NCBI GenBank assembly: GCA_963843465.1
Contig: CAWJKP010000003.1
Location: 434,001-498,000 of the forward strand
Direction: 5' to 3'
Length of the DNA: 64,000 bases
Origin: CAWJKP01 sp963843465
GTDB lineage: Bacteria > Planctomycetota > Planctomycetia > Pirellulales > Thermoguttaceae
Part shown: positions 61,456 through 64,000 of the stretch, piece after piece
Layout of the letters: the number at the start of each line of letters is the position of its first letter
Numbering within the stretch: position 1 is the stretch's first letter
Notes under the pieces: model-generated
The model's input: the letters and a program-made list of their open reading frames with translations, nothing else
The model's database searches: none
Told to the model about the DNA's origin: nothing
Made by a program: the position numbers and the translations under genes

Positions 61456-62532
61456 CAGGCCCGCCGCGAACACTCCTCCAGTCAGGATCTTTCGCCCGCC
61501 CCTTACCGTTAGCGACAATGCGAAGAATGTGCTTTCCGAGCTCTTCCGCGAGCCGCACAGGAACCGCATTGCCGATTTGCAGTGCGATGCGCTTGTTGGA
61601 ACCGAAGAATTCATACCCGTCCGGGAAGGTCTGAAGCGCAGCCGCTTCGCGAAGGGAAATGGCTCTGTCCTGAGTCGGATGGCCATATCGTCCGTTCGAG
61701 ATACTATGGCAGCGGCCCGTAAGCGTCGGTGCAGGGGCGCCTAGAGCCATCCGGCCGTAGACGTCCGTATGGCCTCCGTAGCCGCCTTCATGGCAAGCGA
61801 GTCGCAATCGTTTGGGCCACGATCTTCGATCACCGCCATCGTGCGGCGTGTGGCGAAGTCGCTCGATGTTGAGAGGCGATATCGCTGCCGTGACATGATT
61901 CGGTAATTTCCGGTGGCTTGTCCCGGCTTTGATAGGCGGAAAATGCGATATGGCTTCCCAAACGGTGCGGAAAGGACGCAGAGCCTTTCCAAACTTCGCT
62001 TCGGGCAGCGATGGCTGCACGTCCTTCATCGCGATGAGTACCAATCGTCGGCGATTCTGTGGAACTCCAAAACACTTCGCGTCGAGGACATCGAAAACGT
62101 ACAGATACTTATTCTTTTCGAGAAGACGAATAAAGCGCCGAAAAGTGCTGAAGCCTTCAACGTCTGCTATGCCTGGGACATTCTCCATCAAAACATACCC
62201 CGGAAGCGCTGCCTGAATCAGGCGGCCGAATTGTGCAAGTAACGTCGCGTCGCGGCGGCGCGCACCGCCTTTTCGCTGTTGACTGAATGGTTGACAAGGG
62301 CGCAGCAGGCAAAGAGCACGGCGTTGAACGTCTGGCTTCTGCGTTTGATAGCCAGATCGCCCACGTCGAGTTCCCTGATGTCGGCTTGGACGAATCGTGT
62401 CCCGGGATTGTTGTGCTCATAAGTCATGCGGCACGCCTCGTCACGATCGTAACCGGCAACAACATCTATGCCCGCGTCGATGAGCCCACGGGTCAACCCG
62501 CCCGCTCCACAGAAGAAATCAAGTGCTTTCAT
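61455..62532 (-). CDS. C5-cytosine DNA methyltransferase, one-base frameshift at the PCQ loop
   Basis: The gene starts at ATG 62532 (MKALDFFCGAGGLTRGLIDA, motif I). Motif IV should read PCQPFSQQR. In the sequence it is split between frames, since one C is missing in the run at 62298-62300. The second frame gives LMENVPGI (motif VI), FGVPQNRRRLVLIAMK (motif VIII) and NAVPVRLAEELGKHIL (motif X). Between them, PAPTLTGRCHSIS belongs to the target-recognition region. The protein should be about 350 residues. Its C-terminus runs into the truncated rhuM, and the frame goes to 61316 antisense. It overlaps the upstream response regulator gene by 14 bases. Confidence 0.88.
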
Positions 62533-63679
62533 CGCGATCTGCTGCTGGCTGGTTCCGGCACGACGCTACAATTTCCTCACTCCAGGAATCGCAGTCCCGA
62601 TCGGGCAACCCCGGACGGCACGCGATGTGCAGGTATGCCCACGACACCAACTCCCGGAAGGGGCTGTCGATGGATGCAATTCGGACGTGATCCGTCCCCG
62701 AGGAGCCGATATTCGCGATCGGGATCAAGGCTAGCTCGCGTAAATCGGCTGCCAGGGTCGGGATTCGGCCCTCCAGTCGAGGCAACGGAACGATCCCTTG
62801 GCAGTAGCCTTGAGTCAAAATCGTCTTTTCTAGCTGAATTCTGAAGTCTTTGAGCTTCTCAACGTCTCCAATCACCTTCTTCCCCAATGGCATGCTTACG
62901 CGATTCAAGGCATCCTTCATTAAACGGCATGAAGCCACCAGCACACTCTTGACCTTTGGCTTTCGGCCTCCAGAGGCTACCAGATCGCACGAAGGCGTGA
63001 GGACGACGGAGAAGGAGCGCGGGTCGTCGACGGATCCATCTTTGTGTCGAAGGATATCACCAAGTTGCAAATCAGCACTCACCGGCGGGCAAAGGTATTG
63101 CTCCCAACTTGCCAAGCGCTCTCCACCCGCATGCCTTGAAAGGTCATCCATGAGCGCGGCAAGGCGGCGTCGGCCGCACCTGAGAATTGTGTTGCTCCGT
63201 TGCTCGGCATCAGACTTGAAGACATCAAAGGCATAGGGAGCGACTTCCCGTAGCGCAAGCGCAAACTCCTTTCGCACCGTTGCCTCTGCATCTCGAATAG
63301 CCTCGACGTGCGGTCGAAAGTCATTGATTGCCGCAGCGAATTCCTCGGGGCTGCCGCGTCCCTTCTTTATGCTTTTCACGAAAGGATGAGCGGGACGCTT
63401 TTCCGCATCTGCGTCCGGTCGGGCAGAGTACACGATTATCGGACAGAAACGTTCCTTCCAGATGCTATCAAATATTTCCTGTCCAGCAACTTCCGGTTCG
63501 CCGGAAAGCCCTGGGGACAGCAAGTCAAGGCTGACGATGTCCGGAAGTTGCTGGGAGATCCATTCTTTGGCCTCGGCGAAACCCATGACCACGCATTCAA
63601 CGTCGGAATGCTCTCGCTCAACCTTCTTCCTCACCTGCGCGACGCTTCTGGAATCATCTTCAACGAATAGCAGTTTCAT
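62519..63679 (-). CDS. Response regulator with an unknown C-terminal domain
   Basis: The 386-residue protein has an N-terminal receiver domain: acidic pocket E7-D8-D9 (LLFVEDDSRSVAQV), phospho-acceptor D52 (VSLDLLSPGL), S85 (IIVYSARPD) and K102 (FVKSIKKG). The rest (about 150-386) is not a DNA-binding output domain. It contains RSNTILRCGRRRLAALMDDL, GDILRHKDGSVDDPRSFSVV, LTPSCDLVASGGRKPKVKSV and LREL-type helices. I cannot assign it. It lies between a histidine kinase and a C5 methyltransferase and overlaps the latter by 14 bases. ATG 63679 is the start. Confidence 0.82.
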   Translation of the reverse strand: MKLLFVEDDSRSVAQVRKKVEREHSDVECVVMGFAEAKEWISQQLPDIVSLDLLSPGLSGEPEVAGQEIFDSIWKERFCPIIVYSARPDADAEKRPAHPFVKSIKKGRGSPEEFAAAINDFRPHVEAIRDAEATVRKEFALALREVAPYAFDVFKSDAEQRSNTILRCGRRRLAALMDDLSRHAGGERLASWEQYLCPPVSADLQLGDILRHKDGSVDDPRSFSVVLTPSCDLVASGGRKPKVKSVLVASCRLMKDALNRVSMPLGKKVIGDVEKLKDFRIQLEKTILTQGYCQGIVPLPRLEGRIPTLAADLRELALIPIANIGSSGTDHVRIASIDSPFRELVSWAYLHIACRPGLPDRDCDSWSEEIVASCRNQPAADRDEST

Positions 63680-63702
63680 GCGGGTGTGTCCTTTCTCTTG
63701 TT

Positions 63703-64000
63703 CTAGTTCTTCAGCGGTAAATCGAACGCAAACGATGCGCCGCCCCGCGTGCCTGGACACTTGGTACTCATGCGGCCGCCATACTCCGCTACGAGTTCCG
63801 ACGCAACCGTAAGCCCCATGCCGATCCCGTTCGGTTTCCTCGTGACACCCGGCCAAAACACTTTGTCGACCACACGTCCGTCAATGCCGGGCCCGGTGTC
63901 GTGAACCCAAACACGAACCCTGGCACGTTCGTTGATCGGCATCAAGCGGAACTCCAGCTCCCGGTCGTCTTTAGGGACCTCGCCGAGCCAATAGACCGCA
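63703..64000 (-). CDS. Histidine kinase C-terminus (HATPase), cut by window edge
   Basis: The frame enters from the window end and stops at 63703. It shows the ATP-binding domain of a histidine kinase: VRVWVHDTGPGIDGRVVDKV (G1 box), GIGMGLTVASELVAEYGGRM (G2 region) and GASFAFDLPL at the end. The N-terminus and phospho-histidine are outside the window. The gene is followed after 24 bases by the response regulator and then the methyltransferase, so the three form one operon. Confidence 0.85.
   Translation of the reverse strand, partial: AVYWLGEVPKDDRELEFRLMPINERARVRVWVHDTGPGIDGRVVDKVFWPGVTRKPNGIGMGLTVASELVAEYGGRMSTKCPGTRGGASFAFDLPLKN

Overview
The window looks like the chromosome of a planctomycete, probably a Pirellulales-type lineage. 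It is GC-rich. It carries four DUF1559 (prepilin-like) genes, a flagellar block ordered flgF-G-A-H-I-J-N-K-L-fliW-csrA-fliC, very large serine/threonine-rich FliD, FlgL and flagellin proteins, a split glycine-decarboxylase P-protein (gcvPA/gcvPB), and many short palindromic elements at gene ends. No rRNA, tRNA or CRISPR array was seen.

Layout. 1-6.4 kb: a secreted proline/glycine-rich protein (partial, minus strand), birA, fliD, fliS and an mqnD-like menaquinone gene. 6.5-10.9 kb: an accessory patch with an IS110-family element that appears inserted into a palindromic repeat, an IS30-family element that truncates a neighbour, and a lone CopG-type antitoxin. 11-19.6 kb: the glycine cleavage genes gcvT, gcvH, gcvPA and gcvPB, plus a lipoate ligase-like gene. 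Three tandem DUF1559 genes sit between gcvPA and gcvPB. 19.6-26.8 kb: an FHA protein, a small conserved protein, recA, an HtrA-like protease and alaS. 27-33 kb: a repeat-rich spacer, then a compact five-gene cassette (ImmA/IrrE-type metallopeptidase, small membrane protein, BpsA-like methyltransferase-fold protein, unknown GYGG protein, adenylate-kinase-like P-loop protein). I cannot match this cassette to any named system. After it come a truncated gene copy, a nucleotidyltransferase pair and a full-length copy of the truncated gene. 33-38.3 kb: two secreted proteins, a Pat-type acyl-CoA synthetase/acetyltransferase fusion, and an S23-like four-helix-bundle gene between inverted heptamer arrays. 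38.3-53.8 kb: the flagellar block on the minus strand, with a textbook sigma-54 promoter before flgF and a sigma-28-like promoter before fliC. 54-60.7 kb: DUF1559, dnaJ, grpE, an FmdB-type zinc ribbon, yacG, a membrane protein and a nucleotidyltransferase-HD protein. 60.9-64 kb: remnants of an N6-adenine methylase and rhuM, then a minus-strand histidine kinase, response regulator and C5-cytosine methyltransferase operon.

How the genes work together. FliW, CsrA and flagellin are adjacent, as expected for the FliW-CsrA switch that matches flagellin translation to export. FlgK, FlgL, FliD, FliS and FlgN form the hook-filament junction, cap and chaperone set. GcvT, GcvH and GcvPA/PB form the glycine cleavage system, and the lipoate ligase-like protein could lipoylate GcvH.

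Two general cautions. First, at least ten single-base indels, several in short homopolymers, break otherwise conserved genes (gcvPA, fliC, flgL, flgI, flgG, the C5 methyltransferase, both transposases, the recA 3' end and the four-helix-bundle gene). This pattern suggests residual assembly error more than real decay. Second, several palindromic repeat families lie on stop codons, and two sit in frame inside gcvPB and the lipoate ligase gene.
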